Shown: piece after piece, positions 1 to 6,797 of the stretch
Numbering within the stretch: position 1 is the stretch's first letter
Layout: every line of letters begins with the position of its first letter
Assembly (NCBI GenBank): GCA_015486775.1
Contig: WFRA01000077.1
Coordinates: 1-9,323, forward strand
Source: Kiritimatiellales bacterium
Lineage (GTDB): Bacteria; Verrucomicrobiota; Kiritimatiellia; Kiritimatiellales; Pontiellaceae
Direction: 5' to 3'
DNA: 9,323 nt
The notes under the pieces: generated by a model
What the model was told of the DNA's origin: nothing
Database searches by the model: none
Seen by the model: the letters and a program-made list of their open reading frames with translations, nothing else
Made by a program: the position numbers and the translations under genes

Positions 1-35
1 AATCTATAAAAACTTACTTTCCAACTCTCTTCCCT

Positions 36-62
36 ATTCGCGAGATTCGCGCGATTAGCGAT
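36..62. repeat. Three-copy 9-bp tandem repeat
   Basis: Three consecutive 9-mers, attcgcgag (36-44), attcgcgcg (45-53) and attagcgat (54-62), share the core ATT(C/A)GCG. The stretch lies in noncoding DNA upstream of trpC and is not part of a visible open reading frame. It differs in period and composition from the octamer array that follows at 127-182. No function can be read from it; it may be a remnant of a dispersed short repeat. Confidence 0.5.
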
Positions 63-126
63 CCAAAACTCTTTCGTCTGAGTACAGGAATGCTGTGTAA
101 ACATGATCGAATTTGAAAAGTAAGGT

Positions 127-182
127 ACTAATCCACTAATCCATTCATCCACTCATCCACTAATCCATCAATCCACTCATCC
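127..182. repeat. Seven-copy 8-bp tandem repeat immediately upstream of trpC
   Basis: Seven contiguous octamers end in ATCC: actaatcc, actaatcc, attcatcc, actcatcc, actaatcc, atcaatcc, actcatcc. The consensus is A(C/T)(T/C)(A/C)ATCC, and a degenerate eighth unit starts at 183. On the plus strand there is no G from 127 to the trpC start codon at 195. The array therefore occupies the place where a trpC Shine-Dalgarno sequence would be expected, and none is visible. The period is not a multiple of three and the stretch is not coding. It may be a slippage-prone microsatellite or an unstructured leader. Confidence 0.85.
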
Positions 183-194
183 ATCCAATTTACC

Positions 195-974
195 ATGAAT
201 ATTCTCGAACAGATTGTTGTCGATAAGCGGATTGAAGTTGAGCAGAAAAAAAAGGCTCTCCCTATGGAGGTGCTTCGCACGCAAATGGGAACGGTTCCGG
301 AACGTCCGGATTTTGTGCAGGCTTTGCATGCGGCTCCAATGGGGCTGATTGCGGAGGTGAAGCGACGGTCGCCATCGGCGGGAGTGATCCGCGATCCGTT
401 CGATCCGACGGTGATCGCGAAGGAGTACGAGGCGAACGGGGCGAGTGCGATCTCGTGCCTGATGGACTACACCTATTTTGGCGGCGGGGCGGCCGATTTT
501 TCCGAGGTCCGCAACGCGGTTGCGCTGCCGATGCTCTACAAGGAGTTCGTGGTCGACCCCTGGCAGATTGTCCATGCCAAGACGATGGGTGCTTCGGCGG
601 TGCTGCTGATTGTCGGGGTGTTGTCGGATCGGGAGCTTCTCTCCTTTATGAAGGAGATCCAATCCCTGGAACTCCAGCCGCTGATTGAGGTGCATGATCG
701 CGAAGAGATGCAACGTGCCATTGATGTGGGAGCGGACTGCATCGGGATCAATAACCGAAACCTAAAAACGTTTGTGACGACCTTGGAGACGACTTACGAG
801 CTCAAGGCGATGGCACCGGTGGACTGCACGCTGGTGAGCGAGAGCGGGATCAAGACTCCGGAGGATGTGGCGGGACTCAAAGCCGCCGGGGTGCAGGCCA
901 TTCTGGTGGGCGAAAGCCTGCTACGGGAAACCTCTCCCGGCGCGGCGGCCAAGCGATTGCTCTCGCTGGTTTGA
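195..974 (+). CDS. trpC: Indole-3-glycerol phosphate synthase
   Basis: This cytoplasmic TIM-barrel enzyme of tryptophan biosynthesis closes 1-(o-carboxyphenylamino)-1-deoxyribulose 5-phosphate to indole-3-glycerol phosphate with loss of CO2 and water. The 259-residue length is normal for the stand-alone enzyme. The family motifs are all present in order: EVKRRSPSAG with E54 and catalytic K56, LYKEF with K116, LIEVHD with E165, GINNRNL with N186 and R188, VSESGIK with E216 and S217, and the phosphate-binding ILVGESL near 236-242. These match the Sulfolobus enzyme's K53, K110, E159, N180, R182 and E210 at a constant offset. The ATG at 195 is the only good start because the family's N-terminal (I/V)V.DKR..V segment begins just after it. 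No Shine-Dalgarno is visible; a G-free octamer array precedes it. No other trp gene is in the window. The identification is secure. Confidence 0.97.
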   Translation: MNILEQIVVDKRIEVEQKKKALPMEVLRTQMGTVPERPDFVQALHAAPMGLIAEVKRRSPSAGVIRDPFDPTVIAKEYEANGASAISCLMDYTYFGGGAADFSEVRNAVALPMLYKEFVVDPWQIVHAKTMGASAVLLIVGVLSDRELLSFMKEIQSLELQPLIEVHDREEMQRAIDVGADCIGINNRNLKTFVTTLETTYELKAMAPVDCTLVSESGIKTPEDVAGLKAAGVQAILVGESLLRETSPGAAAKRLLSLV

Positions 975-1037
975 ACCCTCGCGAACGAACCGAAAAAAAG
1001 GCCGGGGCAAAAAAACGAAGGGAGCGCATTAAAATGC

Positions 1038-1065
1038 TTGATTATGGTTTTGGGATAGGTACTAT
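1038..1065 (+). promoter_or_regulatory. Candidate sigma-70 promoter for the secretin pair
   Basis: TTGATT (1038-1043), a 16-bp spacer and TACTAT (1060-1065) each match four of six consensus bases. The pair sits in the long gap between trpC and the first secretin, the only gap big enough for a promoter there. The match is weak and could be chance. Confidence 0.3.
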
Positions 1066-1247
1066 GTGCGCGTTCTTATCCTTGTGTGGACGAAGGCATG
1101 CGGCCTTGGGTTGCTTTTCCCGGTGGGGGAGGCTGATGGTTCCGAGGTCGGTGGCGTGTTTGCTGTTGGTTGGGTTGATCGATGGGAATGCGGGATAGTT
1201 TGTCGAGGATCGAATGGAAAGAATAGGGTGATTAGTCGTAGCAAATG

Positions 1248-1284
1248 CTGACCGCGGACCCTGATGAACTCGCGGTGTGTTCAG
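1248..1284 (+). promoter_or_regulatory. Hairpin just upstream of the first secretin
   Basis: CCGCG (1252-1256) pairs with CGCGG (1271-1275) around a 14-nt loop. The stem can extend through CTGA (1248-1251) with TCAG (1281-1284) across a five-base bulge. It ends about 15 bases before the Shine-Dalgarno and is followed by an A/T-rich run without a long U tract. It is therefore more likely a leader or mRNA-stability element than a terminator. No known riboswitch is recognised. Confidence 0.35.
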
Positions 1285-1310
1285 TATTTTAATAATAGAG
1301 GGGAAGGAAA

Positions 1311-3455
1311 ATGAAGAAAACCTGTATCTCAACTCTGCTGGTTGTGCTTCTGGCCGGAGCACAGATGGTTCGAGCCGAGGAAAGCATGGATGATGTCTTT
1401 GCTCAGCTGGATGCCGCGAACAACGCAGGAGGGCAACCTGTCGAGGCCGTTGCGGTCGCACCCGCCGCCACGGCGCAAGTGGACGATGTGGCTCCCGCGG
1501 CCGTCGAATCCGCCGACAATGCGGCTCCGCAGGATTCGGGAACGGCGGTTGCCGCCTCCCAGCCTGACATGGCCGACCGGCTGCTCGACAAGGGAATCGA
1601 TCTCTACAGGAAGGGAAAGTTCGACGAAGCGTTGACCGTGTTTGACACGGTGATTGCCCTGGACAAGTTCAACGACCGGGCCGTCGCGTACAAAAAGCGC
1701 ACATCGCAGCGCATTTTATCCAAAGAAGGTGCCAAGAAGGCCACCACCCGCGCTTTGGCTCTTGCCGAGGTTCAGGAAGCCTGGAGTCCGACCCCCAAAG
1801 CACTCGCTTCGGTGGATACCCCAAAGAATGCCGCCGAGGAGGCGAATGAAGCTGCGGTTCGCCGGATGGAGGCTCGCCTGAAGTCTATCAACATCCCTCT
1901 TCTTGACTTCCAGAATACCAGCATCCAGGACATCATGCTTTTCCTCTCCGCAGGAAGCCGTTCGGCGGATCCCACGGGCAAAGGGGTGAATATTCTGCTT
2001 CTCGGGATGGATTCCGCAGAGAATGTGAATCTCTCTTTGAGTATCACCGACATCAGCCTCTACGACGCGTTGCGGCTGGTTGCGGGAATGAGCTCCTTCA
2101 AGCTGGAGATAAAGCCCAATGCCGTAGCCGTCATGCCCGCTGGCTTTGTGCCCGCTTCGGAGATGGTGACAAAATCCTACAAGGTTGTCCCCGAGGTCGG
2201 GGAGGAGCTTCAGGCGGCGGCCGGCGGTTCCGATGCCGGTGCCGAGGATCTGTTTGGGGATTCCACCTCGTCCGCCAGTTCCGATACGGAACCTGCCGAT
2301 GTGGCCGGTTTCTTTTCTGTCATCGACTTCCCCAAGGGGGCGGTGGCAACCTATCAGCCCCGCTTCCACAAACTCTATGTAAAGAATACGCCGCGCAACA
2401 TCGAGGGGATCGAATCCATTCTGGCCGACCTCGAGGAAAAAGCCGCTTTGGCTCGCTCTCAGCAGGTTGAGATCGAAGCGAAATTCGTCGAGTTCAACGA
2501 AGGCGCCCTCGAAGAGCTTGGTTTCGACTGGAACATTTACGGCGGCGGAAAGGTGGCCGGCTTCCAGATGGATCCGCGGAATGCAGCGGGGGGCACGGAT
2601 TCGAATACCGGAGTGCCCATCCTCAAAAACGGGATTGGAAGCGGAACTACGGCCGATGGCCGCCCCGGGCAGAGTCTGCTGGGCGTTTTGCGCGACAGCA
2701 CAAAGGCATTCTTGCCGGGTGCAAGCGGTCTTGCCGGGTTGCTGGGCGGAACCCCCTCCACCATGATGGTGGGCAACGGGGATGTCGATCTGATGATCAA
2801 GGCCATGCAGCACGACGGTTCGGCCGATGTGTTGTCGGCACCGAAAGTAACCACCAAGAGCGGTTCCGAGGCCATCATCCGCGTGGCCGAAACCCACCGC
2901 TACCCGCAGGACTTCGATGTGGAGACCGGGCAGCGCACCTCGCCGGTCGTGAAACCGCAGGACTGGGCGGATTTCGACCTGGGCGTTACGCTGAAGGTGA
3001 CTCCGGAAGTCAACGCGGAAAACAACACCATCGACCTTTCTCTCCACCCAGAATCGATGAAGTTTCTGGGGTTTGAGAAGTATAAGGTGGGATCCAACGG
3101 CTATGGAGCCCCCAAAAACCCACCTACCGCTTGGGATCCGACTTTGGATCGAACCCTCTTCGCCAAGATGCCCTATTTCCGACGCCGTAGCGTCGAGACG
3201 CAGGTGACCATTGCCGACGGCAGCACGGTGGTCATGGGCGGGCTGGTTGACGAGACCACCGAGACCTTCCGCGATCAGGTTCCGATTCTGGGCGACATTC
3301 CCTATCTCGGGCGCCTCTTCAGGAGCGAAGGGTCGCGTTCGGTCAAGAAAAACCTGGTGATCTATGTGACCGCCAAGCAGGTCGACGCCAGCGGAATGAG
3401 TGTTGCGGAGCGCAGGCTGGTTCGCGCCGGTGGCAATGGAACAGGAGCCCTTTAA
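1311..3455 (+). CDS. Secretin with N-terminal TPR-like segment (type IV pilus / type II secretion family), copy 1
   Basis: The product is 714 residues and forms an outer-membrane ring channel of the GspD/PilQ secretin family. A Sec signal peptide (1-22, MKK, hydrophobic core, then A-x-x-x-VRA) targets it to the periplasm. Next come an Ala/Pro-rich linker (about 35-85), a TPR-like helical hairpin (about 86-130, D.GIDLYRKGKFDEALTVFDTVIALD), an STN/N-domain-like region (about 187-280) and a short N-domain ending in a helix (about 350-385). The secretin barrel domain spans about 385-690. The family signature VPILGDIPYLGRLF lies at 657-670, preceded by TVVMGGLVDE. AGGGGAAGG precedes the ATG with good spacing. 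It resembles the Amuc_1098-type secretins of Verrucomicrobiota, as I recall them; that subfamily call is inference. No pilin, PilMNOP, ATPase or GspC/F genes lie nearby. Confidence 0.88.
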   Translation: MKKTCISTLLVVLLAGAQMVRAEESMDDVFAQLDAANNAGGQPVEAVAVAPAATAQVDDVAPAAVESADNAAPQDSGTAVAASQPDMADRLLDKGIDLYRKGKFDEALTVFDTVIALDKFNDRAVAYKKRTSQRILSKEGAKKATTRALALAEVQEAWSPTPKALASVDTPKNAAEEANEAAVRRMEARLKSINIPLLDFQNTSIQDIMLFLSAGSRSADPTGKGVNILLLGMDSAENVNLSLSITDISLYDALRLVAGMSSFKLEIKPNAVAVMPAGFVPASEMVTKSYKVVPEVGEELQAAAGGSDAGAEDLFGDSTSSASSDTEPADVAGFFSVIDFPKGAVATYQPRFHKLYVKNTPRNIEGIESILADLEEKAALARSQQVEIEAKFVEFNEGALEELGFDWNIYGGGKVAGFQMDPRNAAGGTDSNTGVPILKNGIGSGTTADGRPGQSLLGVLRDSTKAFLPGASGLAGLLGGTPSTMMVGNGDVDLMIKAMQHDGSADVLSAPKVTTKSGSEAIIRVAETHRYPQDFDVETGQRTSPVVKPQDWADFDLGVTLKVTPEVNAENNTIDLSLHPESMKFLGFEKYKVGSNGYGAPKNPPTAWDPTLDRTLFAKMPYFRRRSVETQVTIADGSTVVMGGLVDETTETFRDQVPILGDIPYLGRLFRSEGSRSVKKNLVIYVTAKQVDASGMSVAERRLVRAGGNGTGAL

Positions 3456-3496
3456 GGATGTATACAATGCTTAAATCAGGAATCGAGGGGAAGAAA

Positions 3497-5623
3497 ATGA
3501 TGAAAACCTATATCTCGGCCTTATTGATCGTGCTCGTGGCCGGAGCGCAGATGGTGCAGGCCAAGGAAAGTGTGGACGATGTCTTGGCGCAGTTGAATGC
3601 CGCGGAGGGTGGCACATACACGCCGCCTCCCGAAAAGGTTGCCGCTCCGGTGGTGGCCAAGAATGGAGCAGCTGGCGAGGCGGCTGATGTGGCCAAGTCG
3701 GTGCCCGCCAAATCCCAGCCGCAGGAAGCGGTCGCCCAGATGGTGCCTTCTGGAACGGATGCGCTTGATCGGCTGCTTGACCGCGGGGTCGAGTTCTATA
3801 AGCAGGGGAAATTCGACGAGGCGCTGGCTGTGTTCGATACCGTTCTTTCGCTGGATCGCCTTAATGGCCGAGCCAACAGCTACAAGATGCGCATCGCGCA
3901 ACGTCTGGATTCGCAGGCGGTCGGGCGGAAATCGGCCAACCGGGTAGAGGCGCTTTCCAATGTCGAGTCCGCTTGGACTCCGGAGAGCAAAAAGCTGGTG
4001 AAGGTGGAGGCCGACAACGAAGGTGAGGTGAAGCTGGACGCCGATGCAGTGGCCGTCCAGAAGCTGGAAGCGCGTCTCAAGGCAATCACGATCCCGAGCA
4101 TGGATTTTACGGATGCGCCGATCGGGGACGTGATTGATTTTCTTTCGCAGGCCAGCCGCTCGGGTGGCGGATCGGATGTGGACTTCCTGATGGTCGGTGA
4201 TGTTTCGGATGGCGGAGGGATCACGGTCTCCATTCGCGACATGAGTCTCTACGAAACGCTCCAGTTTGTGGTGGGAATGGCGTCGCTCAAGTTTGAGGTT
4301 CTGCCAAGTGCGGTGGCCATCATGCCGGTTGGCTATGTTCCGCTTTCTGCGCTGGCCATGGAGTCCTTCGATGTCTCCCCCTCCGTGGGCGATGAGCTCG
4401 GTTCGGCCGCTAGCGATTCCGATGCTGGCGCGGATAACCTTTTTGGCGATGATTCCGGCGACTCCTCCGACACCGGGGTTGCGGATGTGGCTGCATATTT
4501 CAGCACGGTCGACTTCCCCGAAGGGGCATCGGCCATCTACCACCCCAAGTTCCACAAGCTGTTCGTCAAGAACACGCCGGACAATCTCAAGGCGATCAAG
4601 GGTATTCTGGGCGACCTCGAAGAAGAGGCGATCCTGCGCGATGCGCAGCAGGTCGAGATCGAGACCAAGTTTGTCGAGTTTAGCGAAGGCGCCCTCGAGG
4701 AGCTTGGCTTCGACTGGAATGTGTATGGAAACGGAACGGTGGCCGGCATGCAGCTCGATCCCCGGAATGCGGCGAGTACCGGTACTGATCCGAATACCGG
4801 GCAGCCCCTCCTCCAAAACGGGGTTGCAGGCGATCAGCGCCCCGGCCAGAACCTCCTGGGGGGGGACTCCCGGCGCACCAATGTGAATGGTTTTGAGACC
4901 GTCAAATCGGGTTTGCTTGGCCTGATGGGTGGAAGCCCCGGCTCCATGATGGTCGGCAACGGAGACGTGGATCTCATGATCACCGCCCTAGAACAGTCGG
5001 GCAATGCCGACGTGCTCTCCGCACCGAGGGTCACCACCAAGAGCGGTTCCGAGGCAACGATTCGTGTGGCCGAGACCCACCGCTATCCGCAGGACTATGA
5101 TGTGGAGACCGGACAGCGCACTTCCCCGGTCGTCAAACCGCAGGACTGGGAGGATTTCGACCTAGGGGTTTCCTTGAAGGTGACTCCGGTGGTCAATCCC
5201 GATAGCGGCACCATCGATCTCGACCTGCAGCCGCAAACCATGAAATACACCGGCATGGATGAATATACGGTGGGATTCAACCTGTTCGATTCGTCCGGAA
5301 GCACGTCTCCGGAGATTTCGGGCGACGGTTTGCCTCTCATTGCTCGCATGCCCTACTTTGAGCGGCGCTCCGTGCAGAGTCAGGTGACCATCGACGATGG
5401 CCAGACCGTGGTGATGGGCGGAATGGTCGACGAGCGAACCGAGGAGTTCAGCGATCAGGTTCCGATTTTGGGCGATATCCCCTACCTTGGCCGTCTTTTC
5501 CGCAACGAAGGAACCCGTTCCTACAAGCGGAACCTCGTTGTCTACGTGAAAGCCAGTATTGTCGACCAGTTCGGCATGACTCGGACCACGCGCGAGGCAT
5601 ACCGGCAGGCCAACGCGGACTAA
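3497..5623 (+). CDS. Secretin with N-terminal TPR-like segment, copy 2 (paralogue of the preceding gene)
   Basis: This 708-residue protein is collinear with the preceding one almost from end to end. It has a signal peptide at 1-22 (ends MVQA), a TPR-like segment at about 89-125, an STN/N-like region at about 190-282, and the barrel domain at about 385-690 with VPILGDIPYLGRLF at 655-668. Long blocks are nearly identical between the two, for example around QQVEIE(A/T)KFVEF and VAETHRYPQD. The start at 3497 (ATGATG) is chosen because GAGGGGAAG precedes it as in copy 1 and the signal peptides then align. In-frame ATGs at 3458 and 3467 would add 13 or 10 residues; AAGGATG just before 3467 keeps that start possible. 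Only 41 bp separate the genes and no terminator lies between, so they are probably co-transcribed. A strong terminator follows the gene. The partner assembly machinery is not in the window. Confidence 0.88.
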   Translation: MMKTYISALLIVLVAGAQMVQAKESVDDVLAQLNAAEGGTYTPPPEKVAAPVVAKNGAAGEAADVAKSVPAKSQPQEAVAQMVPSGTDALDRLLDRGVEFYKQGKFDEALAVFDTVLSLDRLNGRANSYKMRIAQRLDSQAVGRKSANRVEALSNVESAWTPESKKLVKVEADNEGEVKLDADAVAVQKLEARLKAITIPSMDFTDAPIGDVIDFLSQASRSGGGSDVDFLMVGDVSDGGGITVSIRDMSLYETLQFVVGMASLKFEVLPSAVAIMPVGYVPLSALAMESFDVSPSVGDELGSAASDSDAGADNLFGDDSGDSSDTGVADVAAYFSTVDFPEGASAIYHPKFHKLFVKNTPDNLKAIKGILGDLEEEAILRDAQQVEIETKFVEFSEGALEELGFDWNVYGNGTVAGMQLDPRNAASTGTDPNTGQPLLQNGVAGDQRPGQNLLGGDSRRTNVNGFETVKSGLLGLMGGSPGSMMVGNGDVDLMITALEQSGNADVLSAPRVTTKSGSEATIRVAETHRYPQDYDVETGQRTSPVVKPQDWEDFDLGVSLKVTPVVNPDSGTIDLDLQPQTMKYTGMDEYTVGFNLFDSSGSTSPEISGDGLPLIARMPYFERRSVQSQVTIDDGQTVVMGGMVDERTEEFSDQVPILGDIPYLGRLFRNEGTRSYKRNLVVYVKASIVDQFGMTRTTREAYRQANAD

Positions 5624-5641
5624 CTGTTCTTGCCAGATCGG

Positions 5642-5674
5642 AAAAACCCGCCTCTTGCATGGGCGGGTTTTTTT
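5642..5674 (+). terminator. Intrinsic terminator of the secretin operon
   Basis: AAAAACCCGCC (5642-5652) and GGCGGGTTTTT form an 11-bp stem with GC-rich core CCCGCC/GGCGGG around a 9-nt loop. Seven T residues follow (5668-5674). It lies 18 bases after the second secretin's stop codon. Because the A run mirrors the T run it could work in both directions, but no minus-strand gene ends here. Confidence 0.93.
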
Positions 5675-5729
5675 GTGGATCGTTCCCGGAAATCGGGGTG
5701 GGAAGAATTCGGGCGCGGTGGAAGCTTGC

Positions 5730-5737
5730 AAAGGAGG
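5730..5737 (+). promoter_or_regulatory. Strong Shine-Dalgarno that fixes a TTG start for the exonuclease
   Basis: AAAGGAGG lies six bases before TTG at 5744. The same reading frame is open upstream to an ATG at 5630, but that start would place the secretin terminator inside the coding sequence and add 38 residues with no family counterpart. The ribosome-binding site decides for TTG. Confidence 0.85.
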
Positions 5738-5743
5738 CGTCTC

Positions 5744-6349
5744 TTGAAGTTTGTTGCATTCGATTTGGAAACTACGGGAACAAAGCCGACGGCGGATAGG
5801 ATTGTCGAGATCGGTGCCGTACTCTTCGACGGGGACAACGCGCTCAAGGGATACGGAACCCTGGTCAATCCGGGCGTGCCCGTTCCGCCCGATGCCTCGG
5901 CGGTCAATGGCATCACCGATGACATGCTGCGGGGCAAGCCACCCATTGCCGAGGTGCTGGGGGAATTCGCCGCTTTTTGCGGGGATCTCCCGCTGGTGGC
6001 GCACAACGCCCCCTTCGATTTCAAGTTCCTGCTTGAGGACATCAAGTTGCACCGCGCAGCCGCGCCGAAGGGCGTGGTGCTCGACACGTTGCCGCTTGCC
6101 CGCAAGATATTTCCCGGCCTGCCCAACTACCGGCTCGGAACGCTGGTTCGCCATTTTGGGTTTCCCAGCGGAACCTTCCATCGCGCGGAGGAGGACAGCG
6201 CCTACTGCGGGCTACTCTTCACCAAGATTCTCCAGACCTTGGAACTGCGCCACGAACCCTGCGCAGCGGACGATCTCGTCCGCCTGGTTGGCAAGCAGGA
6301 GCTACGTTTCCCGCAGTTTGCGCCCACGAACCAACTGGATCTGTTCTAG
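5744..6349 (+). CDS. DnaQ-like DEDDh 3'-5' exonuclease with C-terminal clamp-binding motif
   Basis: The protein is 201 residues from the TTG start and is a member of the DnaQ/epsilon family of 3'-5' exonucleases, which use two metal ions. ExoI is FDLETTG with D7 and E9. ExoII is VAHNAPFDFKFL with D92. ExoIII is HRAEED with H146 and D151, the H-x4-D form typical of DEDDh enzymes. LDTLPLARKIFP (about 113-124) is also typical of PolC/epsilon-type domains. The last five residues are QLDLF (197-201), matching the consensus bacterial beta-clamp-binding pentapeptide QL(S/D)LF. There is no polymerase or PHP domain, so it is not a full PolC. It could be a proofreading subunit or a separate clamp-tethered repair nuclease; epsilon of the replicase is not proven. 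It follows the secretin terminator and converges on the HNH gene. Confidence 0.9.
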   Translation: MKFVAFDLETTGTKPTADRIVEIGAVLFDGDNALKGYGTLVNPGVPVPPDASAVNGITDDMLRGKPPIAEVLGEFAAFCGDLPLVAHNAPFDFKFLLEDIKLHRAAAPKGVVLDTLPLARKIFPGLPNYRLGTLVRHFGFPSGTFHRAEEDSAYCGLLFTKILQTLELRHEPCAADDLVRLVGKQELRFPQFAPTNQLDLF

Positions 6350-6367
6350 GGGATCAGGTCACCCCTA
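6347..6367. terminator. Inverted repeat between convergent genes
   Basis: TAGGGG (6347-6352) and CCCCTA (6362-6367) form a perfect 6-bp stem with a 9-nt loop. The left arm contains the exonuclease stop codon, and the element ends 7 bp before the HNH stop on the other strand. No U tract follows, so it would be at best a weak bidirectional terminator or a 3'-end stabiliser. Confidence 0.4.
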
Positions 6368-6374
6368 TGAAAAC

Positions 6375-6683
6375 TTAATCCGAGGGATTTTCGTTCTCCA
6401 ACTCCCGCATGATGAGTTCGGCGGGGGTGAGGAATTTCTTGTCGCTGTTGCAGGCCTTGCAGCAGGGGACGCAGTTTGTCCGGGTGCTTTTCCCTCCGCG
6501 AACGACGGGCAGGATGTGGTCCATCGTGAGTTCCGGGGGTTGGAAGGTTTTGCCGCAATAGTGGCATATGCCCCGAGCGAGCTGCCGCTGCCACCAGTCG
6601 CTCTTGCGCAGCTCCCTGGCCTTGGCGCGTTCGCGCGCCACATGCCGGGGATCCTTTTTGATCTCAATCCATTCGTCCGCCAC
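6375..6683 (-). CDS. Small HNH endonuclease family protein
   Basis: The protein is 102 residues, highly charged and without a signal peptide. The HNH fold spans about 36-83. CHYC (C40, C43) and CKAC (C75, C78) would bind the structural zinc, MDHILPVVRGG carries the D55-H56 catalytic pair, and N70 is the conserved Asn of the N-x-VP turn before the second CxxC. All the usual key residues are present, so it may be active. It starts at GTG (6683), with GGAG seven bases upstream on the minus strand. The family includes stand-alone nucleases of unknown role, some linked to phage packaging or restriction. Nothing nearby suggests a phage or a restriction system, so the substrate cannot be assigned. 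It converges with the exonuclease and looks monocistronic. Confidence 0.88.
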   Translation of the reverse strand: MADEWIEIKKDPRHVARERAKARELRKSDWWQRQLARGICHYCGKTFQPPELTMDHILPVVRGGKSTRTNCVPCCKACNSDKKFLTPAELIMRELENENPSD

Positions 6684-6709
6684 TGTGCTACTCCATTTCT
6701 AAGGAGTGG

Positions 6710-6738
6710 AAGATAGTCGTCGCCCCGCCTGGGTACAA
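6710..6738 (-). promoter_or_regulatory. Candidate promoter for the HNH gene
   Basis: Reading the minus strand, TTGTAC (6738-6733), a 17-bp spacer and TATCTT (6715-6710) resemble a sigma-70 promoter about 20-25 bases before the GTG start. Agreement with consensus is three and four of six, so this is weak support. Its placement between the ferredoxin terminator and the HNH start is what one would expect. Confidence 0.3.
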
Positions 6739-6754
6739 TGAAAATGGCGGGCAC

Positions 6755-6779
6755 AAAAAAAGCGGCCAGCGGCCGCTTT
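6755..6779 (-). terminator. Intrinsic terminator of the ferredoxin gene
   Basis: On the minus strand AAAGCGGCC pairs with GGCCGCTTT across a 3-nt loop (plus-strand 6759-6779), and the T run continues through 6755. The hairpin begins 18 bases after the ferredoxin stop codon. It separates the ferredoxin from the HNH gene, so the two are probably not one operon. Confidence 0.9.
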
Positions 6780-6797
6780 CCGATTCGCTGTTTTCGC

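Larger units (their letters stand above)
975..1310 (+). other. 336-base noncoding stretch, probable leader of the secretin genes
   Basis: There is no convincing gene here. The open frames crossing it lack Shine-Dalgarno sequences and give low-complexity, basic translations. It holds a weak promoter-like pair at 1038-1065, a small hairpin AAGGC-atgcg-GCCTT at 1093-1107, a larger hairpin near 1248-1284, and the secretin ribosome-binding site AGGGGAAGG at about 1299-1307. No clear terminator for trpC is seen, so read-through from trpC is possible. If transcription begins at the candidate promoter, the secretin mRNA has a leader of about 240 nt. Confidence 0.6.

Noticed and set aside
127..182. 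A CRISPR array at the octamer repeats
   Set aside because: The units are 8 bp and contiguous, with no spacers, and no cas gene is in the window.
1093..1119. A terminator for trpC at the AAGGC-atgcg-GCCTT hairpin
   Set aside because: The stem has only five pairs and the downstream T residues are interrupted by GGGTTGC, so it is unlikely to terminate transcription.
971..1198. A 75-codon plus-strand frame just after trpC
   Set aside because: It begins at TTG overlapping the trpC stop, has no Shine-Dalgarno, and gives a basic, low-complexity translation without a recognisable motif. It is treated as noncoding.
1716..3467. A 583-codon minus-strand frame opposite the first secretin
   Set aside because: It lies antisense to a clearly coding secretin, and its translation is rich in His, Arg and Gly as expected from a shadow of GC-biased codons. 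A similar long antisense frame opposite copy 2 has the same cause.
5630..5743. An ATG start at 5630 adding 38 residues to the exonuclease
   Set aside because: It would run through the strong intrinsic terminator at 5642-5674, and the added residues have no counterpart in the DnaQ family. AAAGGAGG before TTG 5744 is the better start signal.
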